NCBI RefSeq assembly: GCF_038561955.2
Contig: NZ_CP138333.2
Span: 2,294,001 to 2,358,000, forward strand
From: Salinicoccus sp. Bachu38
GTDB lineage: Bacteria > Bacillota > Bacilli > Staphylococcales > Salinicoccaceae
Reading direction: 5' to 3'
DNA length: 64,000 bases
The notes beneath the pieces were generated by a model. The model had not been told where the DNA came from and searched no databases. It saw nothing but the letters and a program-made list of their open reading frames with translations. Positions 52,176 to 60,599 of this stretch are shown in pieces. A program made the translations under genes and the position numbers. How positions within the stretch are numbered: the first letter of the stretch is position 1; each line of letters opens with the position of its first letter.

Positions 52176-53336
52176 TCATTTCTCTTCCAACGTATTGATG
52201 TACCGCTCCAGCCTGTCGGCGGCTTCCTTGAGCTCCGCCATGCTGCAGGCGAATGAGAGACGGATGTGCCCTTCGCCAAACTCGGAGAACGAGCGGCCCG
52301 GCACGACGGCGAGCTGCGTCGCCTCGAGCAGATTGGTCGCGAACCGGAACGAATCGGTGTCGTACTTTCTGATCGACGGGAAGATGTAGAACGCCCCCGT
52401 CGGCTTCGACACTTCGAGTCCCATGTCGAGGAGCCGCTGGTAGATGTAGTCACGCCGCTCGATGTAGGCTGCATTCATCTCCTTCGGCACATGGCGCTGA
52501 TTCTTCAGCGCCTCGATCGCTGCGTACTGGCTCGGTATCGCTGCACAGATTGTGTTGTAGAGGTGCACGGCTGTGACATCCTCCATGATGGTTCGGTGAC
52601 CGACGACGTATCCGATGCGCCAGCCGGTCATGGCGTGCGACTTGCTGAGGCCATTGACGACGAGCACCTGCTCCTTGATGTCCGTATAGCTTGCCAGACT
52701 GATATGTTCCCCCTCGAGCGTGTTCTCCGCATAGATTTCATCAGTGATGACGAAGATGTCATGCTTCCTGAACACTTCGACGAGCGCATCCATCTGCGGC
52801 TTCGTATAGGTGACGCCGGTTGGGTTCGTCGGATAGTTCAGCAACACGGCCTTCGTCCTGTCATTGATGTTCGACTCGATCAGCTCCGGTGTGGCGATGT
52901 GGCCCGTCGATGTCATGTCGACGAACTTCGTCGTGGCTCCGCACAGTTCGATGATCGGTTCGTATCCGAGATAAGTCGGTGCCGGAATGAGCACTTCATC
53001 ACCCGGGTCCAAAATGGCGCGCAGGATGCCGTCAATCCCCTCGCTACCTCCGACCGTGACGAGCACTTCCCCGTCCGGATCGTATTCCGCACCATGCACC
53101 TCGCGGTAGTACTGGCTGATCGTCTCCCGGAGTTCGAAAAGTCCCGTATTGTGAGAGTACTTCATCGATCTCGTATTGATCGCCTCGATTGCTGCATCCT
53201 TGATCGGCTGCGGCGTCTCAAAGTCCGGCTGGCCGAGCGTCAGATCCACCGCATCCGGGAATTCCTCCACTCGGTTGGCAAACTGCCGCGTGCCCGGCAC
53301 CTCGATATCCTTCATTTTTCTGTTCGCCTGTGGCAT
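52176..53336 (-). CDS. Class I/II aminotransferase (PatA-like)
   Basis: A 386-aa PLP aminotransferase of the PatA/aspartate-aminotransferase branch. LTLGQPDFETP, YSHNTGLFELRETI, VTVGGSEGIDGIL, NYPTNPTGVTY and the PLP-Lys site NGLSKSHAMTGWRIGYV are clear, followed by RLSFACSM near the end. PatA-type enzymes in Firmicutes make N-acetyl-L,L-diaminopimelate for lysine and peptidoglycan, but broad amino-acid transamination is also common. ATG 53336 has AGAGG six bases upstream; the earlier in-frame ATG at 53354 has a weaker site. Confidence 0.88.
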   Translation of the reverse strand: MPQANRKMKDIEVPGTRQFANRVEEFPDAVDLTLGQPDFETPQPIKDAAIEAINTRSMKYSHNTGLFELRETISQYYREVHGAEYDPDGEVLVTVGGSEGIDGILRAILDPGDEVLIPAPTYLGYEPIIELCGATTKFVDMTSTGHIATPELIESNINDRTKAVLLNYPTNPTGVTYTKPQMDALVEVFRKHDIFVITDEIYAENTLEGEHISLASYTDIKEQVLVVNGLSKSHAMTGWRIGYVVGHRTIMEDVTAVHLYNTICAAIPSQYAAIEALKNQRHVPKEMNAAYIERRDYIYQRLLDMGLEVSKPTGAFYIFPSIRKYDTDSFRFATNLLEATQLAVVPGRSFSEFGEGHIRLSFACSMAELKEAADRLERYINTLEEK

Positions 53337-53625
53337 CGTATCCCTCTTTCCCATTGATTTCCCTATCGATTATAACAGATGGTTTATGCTTTGACTTCTA
53401 TGTATTCGTCTGACTATAGTATAGGACACAATAAGGCTTTAATATATTGGACAAAGATACCTGTATATATCTAATACTTAATATCTCATAGAAAAATCAG
53501 CTTCTCTACATCTTTCAATAATGATTATTATATGGAATATGCAAGTTTTATCAATAGTATGCGTACCATGCGGAAATTAAGGGTATTTATTATAATGATG
53601 GACGCATATATGCTATCATTGAATT

Positions 53626-53976
53626 ATGAAAAAGATTGAATTCGATACGATGACGGACAGCCGGGGCAATGACAATTTTGAGGCATATCTGGCAACACTC
53701 ACGGAAAAAGAGCAGGATAAGCTCGTCGCACGCATCCTTGAGATAGAACATCAAGGCTTGCAGGTGGCCAGACGGATGAAATGGGTGAAGAAGTTGGACG
53801 ATGATCTGTATGAAATCAGATGCCAATTCAGCAACAATATACAGAGGGTTCTCTACTTCCAGGAGAAAGACAACAAGTTTGTCATCACGCATGGATTCAG
53901 CAAGAAGACGCAAAAGACGCCGGCCAGGGAAATTTCGAAAGCCAGGCGTATGAGAAATAAGTATTTGGGGAGGTAA
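53626..53976 (+). CDS. RelE/HigB-type toxin
   Basis: A 116-aa basic protein of the phage-derived Gp49-like/HigB toxin group, ribosome-dependent mRNA nucleases. Visible features are the Leu/Lys-rich helical N-terminal half, MKWVKKLDDDLYEIRCQFSNNIQRVLYF (about 50-77) and FVITHGFSKKTQKTPAREISKARRMRN, where KKTQKTP is a family hallmark. No strong ribosome site is visible. The antitoxin gene follows after four bases, toxin first as in higBA. Confidence 0.85.
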   Translation: MKKIEFDTMTDSRGNDNFEAYLATLTEKEQDKLVARILEIEHQGLQVARRMKWVKKLDDDLYEIRCQFSNNIQRVLYFQEKDNKFVITHGFSKKTQKTPAREISKARRMRNKYLGR

Positions 53977-53980
53977 TACC

Positions 53981-54256
53981 ATGTCCAGAATGGATGAAAT
54001 CAAGGCGAGAGCCATCGCAAAAAACCCCGAGCGCAGGAAAACATTTGATCAGGAATCAAAGCGACTCAAAACTGCTGTCATGGTAGTCAATCTGCGGGAC
54101 GAACATGACCTATCCCAGCAGGCGCTTGCAGATAAGGTCGGTGTATCGAAATCCACCATTGCCCGCATTGAGAATGCACAGGTCGACACTTCTGTAGAGA
54201 TGCTCAACCGCATCGCAAGAGCCGTCGACAAGGAACTTAAAATGAGCATTGTCTAA
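53981..54256 (+). CDS. HigA-type XRE antitoxin
   Basis: A 91-aa helix-turn-helix protein. RDEHDLSQQALADKVGVSKSTIARIENAQVD (about 38-68) is a canonical XRE DNA-binding domain. It should neutralise the adjacent toxin and repress the pair's promoter. GGGGAGG lies before ATG. A hairpin terminator follows. Confidence 0.88.
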   Translation: MSRMDEIKARAIAKNPERRKTFDQESKRLKTAVMVVNLRDEHDLSQQALADKVGVSKSTIARIENAQVDTSVEMLNRIARAVDKELKMSIV

Positions 54257-54263
54257 AAGATTT

Positions 54264-54299
54264 AAAATCGCCGCCGAATATTATGGCAGCGATTTTTTT
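54264..54299 (+). terminator. Terminator after toxin-antitoxin pair
   Basis: AAAATCGC and GCGATTTT pair around a 17-base loop and end in TTTTTTT. The rest of the gap to 54526 is AT-rich with no gene seen. Confidence 0.7.
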
Positions 54300-54526
54300 A
54301 TTTCGCTCATCAAAAACCAGACTGTCATCTATCACTCTGTAACTCAAAGAAGGTTTTCAATGATTCCTTATACCGTAAAATCATTTGAGTGCATCCATGT
54401 GTGATCTTTTCATTCGGCATCTAAATTTTATAATCTATGATTTTTAAATAATACAATCTATGGACATGAAACTCATTTTCCTTTATCATTACAATATTCA
54501 TAAAAATACATAAAAGGGGATTAATT

Positions 54527-55870
54527 ATGCATTTCTCTAGAGAGACCAAGATAAAGACGTGGACGGTGTCGACCATCGCCCTCCTGCTCTTCATCGTTCC
54601 GGTCTACTTCAATGGCCAATGGACCATCATCCTCGGCATATTCGCCGACTATATACTGACGGGACTGGAAGGTTCCATCCCGACGATCATCACCGTCATC
54701 ATGTCCTTCTTCCTCATCATGACCATATACGGCACATTGATCAACCGCAACAGCTTCAAAAACGCGCCAAAGATGAGAGACATATTCGTCCTCGACTGGT
54801 TGTGGTTCACACTGCGTGTACTCGGTACGCTGTTTGCTATCATGACTGTCACAGGCTTCGGTCCGGAGGCGATCACGAGTGACCTGACGGGCGGTACGAT
54901 GATGAACAGCCTCGTGCCGATACTCGCCACATGGCTACTGCTTGCCGCCTTCCTCATGCCGCTTCTGATGAACTTCGGCCTGATGGAATTCATCGGTACT
55001 TTCCTCGAGCCCGTCATCCGCCCACTGTATAAAGTACCGGGGCGCTCCTCGATCGATGCGCTCGCTTCATGGATGGGTAGCAGCCCGGTCGGCGTCATGA
55101 TTACAACTCAGCAATACGAGCGCGGCTTCTATACGAAGCGCGAAGCAATGAACATCGCCACCAACTTCTCGGTGCTCTCCATCCCGTTCAGTCTCGTGAT
55201 TGCGACATTCATCGGCATCGAGGAATACTTCCTGCAGTTCTATCTGACGATGGCCATCGCATGCATACTCACCGCTCTCGTTATGGTGCGCATTCCACCA
55301 CTGTCGCGCAAGGAGGATACGTACTACGAAGTGACCGGCAAGCAGATTGATGACCGTTCATCCGAGGGCACGATGCTCAAGACGGCGACGACGCGCGCCT
55401 ACAGGCGTGCCGACGAAAGCGATGGCGCGAAGAGCATCGCACGCGACGGTACGGTGAACGTCATCGACATCTACGGCGGACTGATCCCGGTCGTCATCGC
55501 CATCGGGACGCTTGCCCTGATCGTGGCGGAATACACACCGGTGTTTACGTACTTGAGCTATCCGGTCCAGTTCGTCCTCACCCTGATCAATGTGCCGGAA
55601 GCTGCAGCCGCAGCGCCTGCATTCATCATCGGCGTGACGGACATGTTCCTGCCGTCGGTCATCGGATCCGGCATCGAGAGCGACTTCACGAAATTCATGA
55701 TCGCCGTCATGTCACTGACGCAGATCATCTACTTCTCGGAAGTCGGCGCCCTGCTGCTGAAGTCGAAGATTCCGGTTTCCGTATGGGAGCTGATCGCGAT
55801 TTTCATCCTCCGGACCATCATTTCATTCCCGATCATATATGTCCTGGCACTTCTGTTCGTCGGACAATAG
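54527..55870 (+). CDS. YjiH-type membrane protein (nucleoside-recognition/gate domain)
   Basis: A 447-aa membrane protein with about ten helices. The duplicated gate-like pattern is visible in IGTFLEPVIRPLYKVPGRSSIDALASWMGSSPVGVMITTQQYERGFYTKREAMNIATNFS (about 165-224), characteristic of YjiH-like proteins, whose GSSPVG loop recalls nucleoside-transporter gates. A hydrophilic loop (about 265-310) separates the halves. The transported solute is unknown. AAAAGGGG precedes ATG, and a terminator follows. Confidence 0.8.
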   Translation: MHFSRETKIKTWTVSTIALLLFIVPVYFNGQWTIILGIFADYILTGLEGSIPTIITVIMSFFLIMTIYGTLINRNSFKNAPKMRDIFVLDWLWFTLRVLGTLFAIMTVTGFGPEAITSDLTGGTMMNSLVPILATWLLLAAFLMPLLMNFGLMEFIGTFLEPVIRPLYKVPGRSSIDALASWMGSSPVGVMITTQQYERGFYTKREAMNIATNFSVLSIPFSLVIATFIGIEEYFLQFYLTMAIACILTALVMVRIPPLSRKEDTYYEVTGKQIDDRSSEGTMLKTATTRAYRRADESDGAKSIARDGTVNVIDIYGGLIPVVIAIGTLALIVAEYTPVFTYLSYPVQFVLTLINVPEAAAAAPAFIIGVTDMFLPSVIGSGIESDFTKFMIAVMSLTQIIYFSEVGALLLKSKIPVSVWELIAIFILRTIISFPIIYVLALLFVGQ

Positions 55871-55872
55871 AA

Positions 55873-55905
55873 CAATCCCCCTGGTAACCGCCAGGGGGAT
55901 TGTCT
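55873..55905 (+). terminator. Terminator after YjiH-like gene
   Basis: CAATCCCCCTGG and CCAGGGGGATTG pair around a short loop; the 3' flank TCTGCGTTT is only partly T-rich. Confidence 0.75.
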
Positions 55906-55962
55906 GCGTTTATCGGTTCGCCTTCTGACTGAGGGGTATATGAATAGTGCGAGGTGATTGAA

Positions 55963-56859
55963 ATGAGCTTCTATCAGGAATATGAAAAGGAAATCACTAC
56001 ACTCCAGTTGATTTCCCAGATTGTCGGCAAGCTGAAGTTGGAATATGCATACCAGGAACCCCAGTGGGCACATGTCATTCTTGATATTACACCGAGAGGG
56101 TTTACGACTGGAATATTGGGGCAGGGGGACGGGACATTCGACATTGAAGTGGACCTCGTCAACAGCCGGATCATCATACGGACAATGTACGGAGACGAGC
56201 GCATCACCCTTGCCGACGGCAAGACAGTCCGTACGTATTACAAGGAGATTATGGCAGCCGCCCGGCAGCTGGGGCTGGAACTTTCCATCCATACGAAACC
56301 CCAGGAAATGGCAACCACAATTCCTTTTGAGGAGGATACGTCACACCATCATTATGATGCAGAAGTTTCCTGGGAAATACTGAAGTGGTTCCAGTTTGCC
56401 AGTGACGCAGAAAAGGCATTTCTCGCGCCCCTGCGCATACGCAAAGTCCATCCCGGCCTGTTCTGGGGGACTTTCGATGTTTCCTGCATCGCCGTATATA
56501 ATCAGTTCGAGCCATTCCCGGATGACACGAAGGTGATTGAACGTGCCGCATTTGACGAGCATATGATCGAGTTCGGGTTCTGGCTGGGAGATGACACGGA
56601 CAGGTTTCCGACCTTCTTTGTCCTTCCCTATCCATTTGTCGAAAACAGTCCTCTGGAGGTTGATGATACCTTCCCGGAAGGGAGCCGTTTCGACCCTGCG
56701 ATGGCCGAGTACCTGTATGAAATGAAAGATGGCCGGAGCGGAAAGGAGAATGTCATCCGATTTTTCAGATCATCCTTCATCAAATCCTATGAGTATCTGG
56801 AATGGGAAGATGCACAGCACTGCTTCAACGTTCTGAAGATGAAGAAGAACCAGGCATAA
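55963..56859 (+). CDS. DUF5996-like protein of unknown function
   Basis: A 298-aa soluble protein that I place, from memory of its pattern, in the DUF5996 family: LQLISQIVGKLKLEYAYQEPQWAHVILDITPRGFTTGIL near the start, FQFASDAEKAFLAPLRIRKVHPGLFWGTFDVSCIAVY in the middle and LPYPF late. No catalytic motif can be assigned. ATG 55963 has GAGGTG six bases upstream; the GTG at 55954 overlaps it. Monocistronic. Confidence 0.7.
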   Translation: MSFYQEYEKEITTLQLISQIVGKLKLEYAYQEPQWAHVILDITPRGFTTGILGQGDGTFDIEVDLVNSRIIIRTMYGDERITLADGKTVRTYYKEIMAAARQLGLELSIHTKPQEMATTIPFEEDTSHHHYDAEVSWEILKWFQFASDAEKAFLAPLRIRKVHPGLFWGTFDVSCIAVYNQFEPFPDDTKVIERAAFDEHMIEFGFWLGDDTDRFPTFFVLPYPFVENSPLEVDDTFPEGSRFDPAMAEYLYEMKDGRSGKENVIRFFRSSFIKSYEYLEWEDAQHCFNVLKMKKNQA

Positions 56860-56897
56860 AGAGAGGGCTGGGATAAAATATCCCAGCCCTCTCTTTA
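56858..56897. terminator. Bidirectional terminator
   Basis: AAAGAGAGGGCTGGGATA and TATCCCAGCCCTCTCTTT pair around AAA; it serves the convergent DUF5996-like and lipoprotein genes. Confidence 0.9.
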
Positions 56898-56907
56898 TTA
56901 TGGTGCA

Positions 56908-57585
56908 TCACTCCACCCTGAAGAATGCTTCGGCTTCCATATGGTCATTGTACTTGATCAGGAAAGGTTCCCCTTCCGGCACAGCCCGGGCCACTTTGCC
57001 GGATGCAGTGCCGCCGGAATAGATCTCCCCGGCCGGGAACTCATCATCCTCCACCCACATATAAGTATCCTGGCTGACATTCGAGCCATCTTCCTTGAAT
57101 ATTTCTATGTTTTCGGATACGAGGACCGCGTGGTCGTCATCCTCGAATTCCGTCAGTTCGAAAGTGAGGTCGAAGACGGCCCATTCCTGTCCATCGTCCG
57201 CCGGGTCAGGGTCCATATACTCGGTCGTTAGAATTTCGACCGCTTCTGCCCCCCGGACGACGTTGTCGACCGTTACATTGCCTGTACCGGCGAGCCGCTC
57301 CCCGTTGTCGTCATAGGTGACGACTTCCACGGAGACGGTTTCCCCGAGCTCTGCCGGACTGCTCCGCGTCGCTTCGTCCGTGCCGGCTGAATCCTCTTCT
57401 GCACTGTCCTCTTCAGATGCCTCTTCCGTATTCCCTTCGGTCGTCTCCGACTCTTCGTCCACATCATCTTCAAACGTCTCTTCCACCGCTTCTTCCGTCG
57501 TCGTATCCTCCGTCGCTTCCTCTGCGCCACAGGCGCCAAGAAGCACTACTGCGGCCATGCCACCTGCCAATAGAAAGTTCCTCAT
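56908..57585 (-). CDS. Acidic lipoprotein with DUF4352/DUF5068-like C-domain
   Basis: A 225-aa secreted lipoprotein. Lipobox VVLLGAC puts the lipid-modified Cys at residue 19. A low-complexity Glu/Thr/Asp/Ser linker (about 22-75) follows, and a compact beta-rich domain fills the rest (from about VSVEVVTYDDNGERL to ALFFRVE-like end), including GQEWAVFDLTFELTEFEDD. Such acidic linkers are common in salt-adapted Firmicutes. Function unknown; extracellular, membrane-tethered. Confidence 0.8.
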   Translation of the reverse strand: MRNFLLAGGMAAVVLLGACGAEEATEDTTTEEAVEETFEDDVDEESETTEGNTEEASEEDSAEEDSAGTDEATRSSPAELGETVSVEVVTYDDNGERLAGTGNVTVDNVVRGAEAVEILTTEYMDPDPADDGQEWAVFDLTFELTEFEDDDHAVLVSENIEIFKEDGSNVSQDTYMWVEDDEFPAGEIYSGGTASGKVARAVPEGEPFLIKYNDHMEAEAFFRVE

Positions 57586-57710
57586 CCTCCATCCCTCCTC
57601 ACCTGCTTATCCTCATTATACGCACTGTACGTAGGCAAAATCCATATAATTTTTAGAAAATTGTGTTTTTAATGAATTCTTTGTACAGCCTGGAATTTTG
57701 AGGAAATTAA

Positions 57711-57741
57711 AAGGCCGGGGGCATCGTTGCCTCCCCGGCCT
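57711..57741 (-). terminator. Terminator of abg operon
   Basis: AGGCCGGGG and CCCCGGCCT pair around about 11 bases; on the minus strand TTTTAATTTCC follows. Confidence 0.8.
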
Positions 57742-57746
57742 GTGGA

Positions 57747-59018
57747 TCATTTTTCAACCAGCACTTTTGCTGATTCGAACAGTATATTGACGGCGTGCGG
57801 CATGCTGTCTTCGCTGATGTCGAACTTCTCGTTGTGGTGTCCTGCGGCAAGCTCGGTGCCGAAGATGCAGTAGGTGGCCTGCCCCCCATGCGCCTGCACG
57901 GCATTGATGAAGAATGTCGCATCTTCCGACCCGGCACTGGCATCGCTCCTGAGGTCGCTCGAGAGTCCTTCAGCTTCTGCGATCTCCTTGAGCACTCCGG
58001 CCACCTCCAGGGAGCAGTCAGTGCTCTCCCCTTCACCGACGAGCTCGATGTGGTGGCTCACGCCATACATCTTCGCCGCGCCTTCGATGACCGCTTCGGC
58101 CTGGCTTTTGACATAGTCGTTGATTTCGGATGTCTCACCGCGCGTCTCGATTTTGAGTGCAGCGTGATCCGCGATGATGTTGCGGCCGCTGCCGGCATGC
58201 AGTTCACCGACGTTGATGCGTGTCGCCCCGGCCGAATGCCTTGGGATGGCATTCAGGTTGATGACGGCGTTCGCTGCAGCGAGCATCGCGTTCTTCCCTT
58301 CCTCGGGACTGCCGCCGGCGTGCGAGGACCGTCCCTTGAATGTGACATCCATCTTGGATGTTGCAAGGAAGCCGTTGTTGGCCGCGACGAAGTGGTCGTG
58401 CGGCACACCGGTGCCGATGTGGGAGGCGATGAAGTAGTCGACATCCCGGACGACACCCGCCTCCACCATGGAGCGCGCCCCGCGCGTCCCCTCTTCGGCT
58501 GGCTGGAAGATGATCTTTATCTTCCCCTTGAGCTGGTCCTTGTTTTCCATGAGCTTCGTGGCGAGGCCGAGGCCGATGGTCGTATGCACATCATGCCCGC
58601 AGGCATGCATATTGTCGTTCGTCGACCTGAACCCCTCTTCGACCGGCACATGGTCGTCGCCTGTCGCCTCGACGATCGGCAGGGCGTCCATGTCCACCCG
58701 GTAGGCGACGGTCGGGCCCGGTGTGCCTGTATCAAGTGTTGCGACGATACCGGTATAGCCTTCAGAGACGAGGCCGAGATATTTCTCGACGGCCCCGTGC
58801 TCCTTCGCCCACTCGAGGTGCTGCTTCGTCTCCGCGTCGGACGGCTTGCCCATGCAGTAGTCGGGGTCCATGACGGCCTTCCCGATTTCGAGGTCGTAGC
58901 CGAGGCCATCAAGTATGTCTGCCACGATGGTCGACGTGCGCATCTCCAGGAATCCGAGTTCCGGATACTGGTGGAAGTCGCGCCGCCATTCGATCAGTTG
59001 CTTTTCAAACTGTACCAT
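57747..59018 (-). CDS. abgA: M20 peptidase, p-aminobenzoyl-glutamate hydrolase subunit A-like
   Basis: A 423-aa M20D amidohydrolase. RRDFHQYPELGFLEMRTS (about 12-29) is the family start, a long insertion (about 45-80, including MDPDYCMGKPSD) is characteristic of AbgA, and the di-metal site shows in RVDMDALPI, NMHACGHDVHTT (His/Cys/His), FQPAEEGTRGARSM (Glu pair) and a late AGHHNEKFDISE. With the B subunit it cleaves p-aminobenzoyl-glutamate, a folate breakdown product. Last in the operon abgB - abgT - abgA. Confidence 0.87.
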   Translation of the reverse strand: MVQFEKQLIEWRRDFHQYPELGFLEMRTSTIVADILDGLGYDLEIGKAVMDPDYCMGKPSDAETKQHLEWAKEHGAVEKYLGLVSEGYTGIVATLDTGTPGPTVAYRVDMDALPIVEATGDDHVPVEEGFRSTNDNMHACGHDVHTTIGLGLATKLMENKDQLKGKIKIIFQPAEEGTRGARSMVEAGVVRDVDYFIASHIGTGVPHDHFVAANNGFLATSKMDVTFKGRSSHAGGSPEEGKNAMLAAANAVINLNAIPRHSAGATRINVGELHAGSGRNIIADHAALKIETRGETSEINDYVKSQAEAVIEGAAKMYGVSHHIELVGEGESTDCSLEVAGVLKEIAEAEGLSSDLRSDASAGSEDATFFINAVQAHGGQATYCIFGTELAAGHHNEKFDISEDSMPHAVNILFESAKVLVEK

Positions 59019-59042
59019 TTCATTCTCCCCTTTATCTGTTCA

Positions 59043-60566
59043 TTACGGTCTGTCTTCAAAGAACGTGTATACACCTGGACCGTACGGCAGGCCTGTGAAA
59101 TAGAAGACCGCAAGCAGGATGATCCAGGCAATCAGGAATGCGATGGAGTACGGCAGCATGAGTGAGATGTACGTGCCGATACTTGCATTCTTGTCATAGC
59201 GCTGCATGAATGCAAGGATGATGACCATGTACGGGAACAGCGGTGTGATGATGTTCACGGATGAATCCGCAATACGGTAGGCCACCTGCGTGAATGCCGG
59301 GTCATATCCGAGCTGCAGGAACATCGGAATGAATATCGGTGCCTCGATCGCCCATTTTGCAGAACCGGAAGTGATCAGGAAGTTCATCAGGCTGGTGAAG
59401 ATGATGTAGCCGATGATCAGTCCGAAACCGGTGAATTCGACTTCCTGCAGGAATTCCGCACCGTTGACTGCCACCCAGGTGCCCAGGTTGGACCAGTTGA
59501 AGTATGCGATGAACTGGGCGATGGCGAAGACGAGCACGATGTATCCGGCCATATCACTGATGGATTCCGTCATATATCGGCTCATGTCCTTGCCGGACTT
59601 GATCTTGCCTGTCACGATACCGAATGCCAGGCCGATGAGTACGAAGAAGATCAGGATGAGCGGCACGATGCCATCGATGAACGGCGACGGGATGATGGTC
59701 CCGCCTTCACCCCGGAGCGGGCTGTCCGGCAGCATGATCACAACTACGATGATTGCCCAGTAGAGAACACCTGTGATGAGCGCTGCAAAGAATCCTTTCT
59801 TCGCGTTCGGCAGTTCTTCGGTGTTCTCCTCTTCGACCGCTTCCCCCTTGTATTCACCGAGTCGCGGCTCGACGAATTTGGAAGTCAGAAGACCGCCGAC
59901 GAATGTCAGCAGGAATACGGAAACGATGTTGAAGTACCAGTTGTCGACCGGTGTGACGGTGATCGTATCATCGATGATCGCCACCGCCTCGGTGGAGATC
60001 CCGGCCAGGAGCGCATCCGTGCCCGCGATGAACAGGTTCGCCGTGAACCCGGCGCCTGCACCGGCAAAGCCGGCCGCAAGACCGGCAAGCGGATGTCTGC
60101 CGACCTTGTAGAACACGAGGGCCCCGAGCGGTGGAACGAGTACGACCGCTGCATCGGATGCCAGGTTGCCGAGTATACCTGTGAAGACGACTGTATACGT
60201 CAGCAGGAATGGTGGTGATTTCAAAATCGTCTTGCGTATGGCGTAATCGAGCAGTCCGACCTTCTCCGCAAGGCCGATACCGAGCATCATTGCCAGTACC
60301 AGACCGAGCGGTGCGAAGCCTGTGAAGTTATCAAGCATCGATGTCAGTATGAACTGCAGCCCTTCTCCCGAGAGCAGGTTGCGGATCTGCAGCTCCTCAC
60401 CTGTACCCGGGTGAGCCACGGTGGCCCCGAAAAGGCTGAATACGAAGGACAGGAGAATCATGAAGAATGCCAGTCCGATGAAAAGGACGAACGGATCCGG
60501 CAGCTTATTGCCGACGCGTTCGATGACATCCAGCGCTTTCGTGAAAAACCCTTTTTTCTTTGCCAT
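59043..60566 (-). CDS. abgT: AbgT-family p-aminobenzoyl-glutamate transporter
   Basis: A 507-aa membrane protein with about 12 helices, matching the AbgT length. VGNKLPDPFVLFIGLAFFMI (about 16-35), ASDAAVVLVPPLGALVFYKVGRHPLAGLAAGFAGAGAGFTANL (about 157-200) and the late GSAKWAIEAPIFIPMFLQLGYDPAFTQVAYRIADS are family hallmarks. It takes up p-aminobenzoyl-glutamate (or exports antimetabolites in some relatives). ATG 60566 has GAGG and ten bases of spacing; upstream in-frame starts are less likely. It sits between the two hydrolase subunit genes. Confidence 0.93.
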   Translation of the reverse strand: MAKKKGFFTKALDVIERVGNKLPDPFVLFIGLAFFMILLSFVFSLFGATVAHPGTGEELQIRNLLSGEGLQFILTSMLDNFTGFAPLGLVLAMMLGIGLAEKVGLLDYAIRKTILKSPPFLLTYTVVFTGILGNLASDAAVVLVPPLGALVFYKVGRHPLAGLAAGFAGAGAGFTANLFIAGTDALLAGISTEAVAIIDDTITVTPVDNWYFNIVSVFLLTFVGGLLTSKFVEPRLGEYKGEAVEEENTEELPNAKKGFFAALITGVLYWAIIVVVIMLPDSPLRGEGGTIIPSPFIDGIVPLILIFFVLIGLAFGIVTGKIKSGKDMSRYMTESISDMAGYIVLVFAIAQFIAYFNWSNLGTWVAVNGAEFLQEVEFTGFGLIIGYIIFTSLMNFLITSGSAKWAIEAPIFIPMFLQLGYDPAFTQVAYRIADSSVNIITPLFPYMVIILAFMQRYDKNASIGTYISLMLPYSIAFLIAWIILLAVFYFTGLPYGPGVYTFFEDRP

Positions 60567-60599
60567 TTTAATGCACCTCACTATTCATTTTTATGATGT

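Noticed and set aside
51437-52474. 345-codon open frame on the minus strand
   Set aside because: Runs across the MFS gene, a strong terminator and part of the aminotransferase; low-complexity translation.
52266-53357. 363-codon open frame opposite the aminotransferase
   Set aside because: Arg/Asp/His-rich translation without motifs, fully antisense to a clear PLP enzyme.
57795-59165. 456-codon open frame on the plus strand
   Set aside because: It lies antisense to abgA, has no ribosome site and its composition (Arg/His/Val-rich) is that of an antisense shadow in GC-rich coding DNA.
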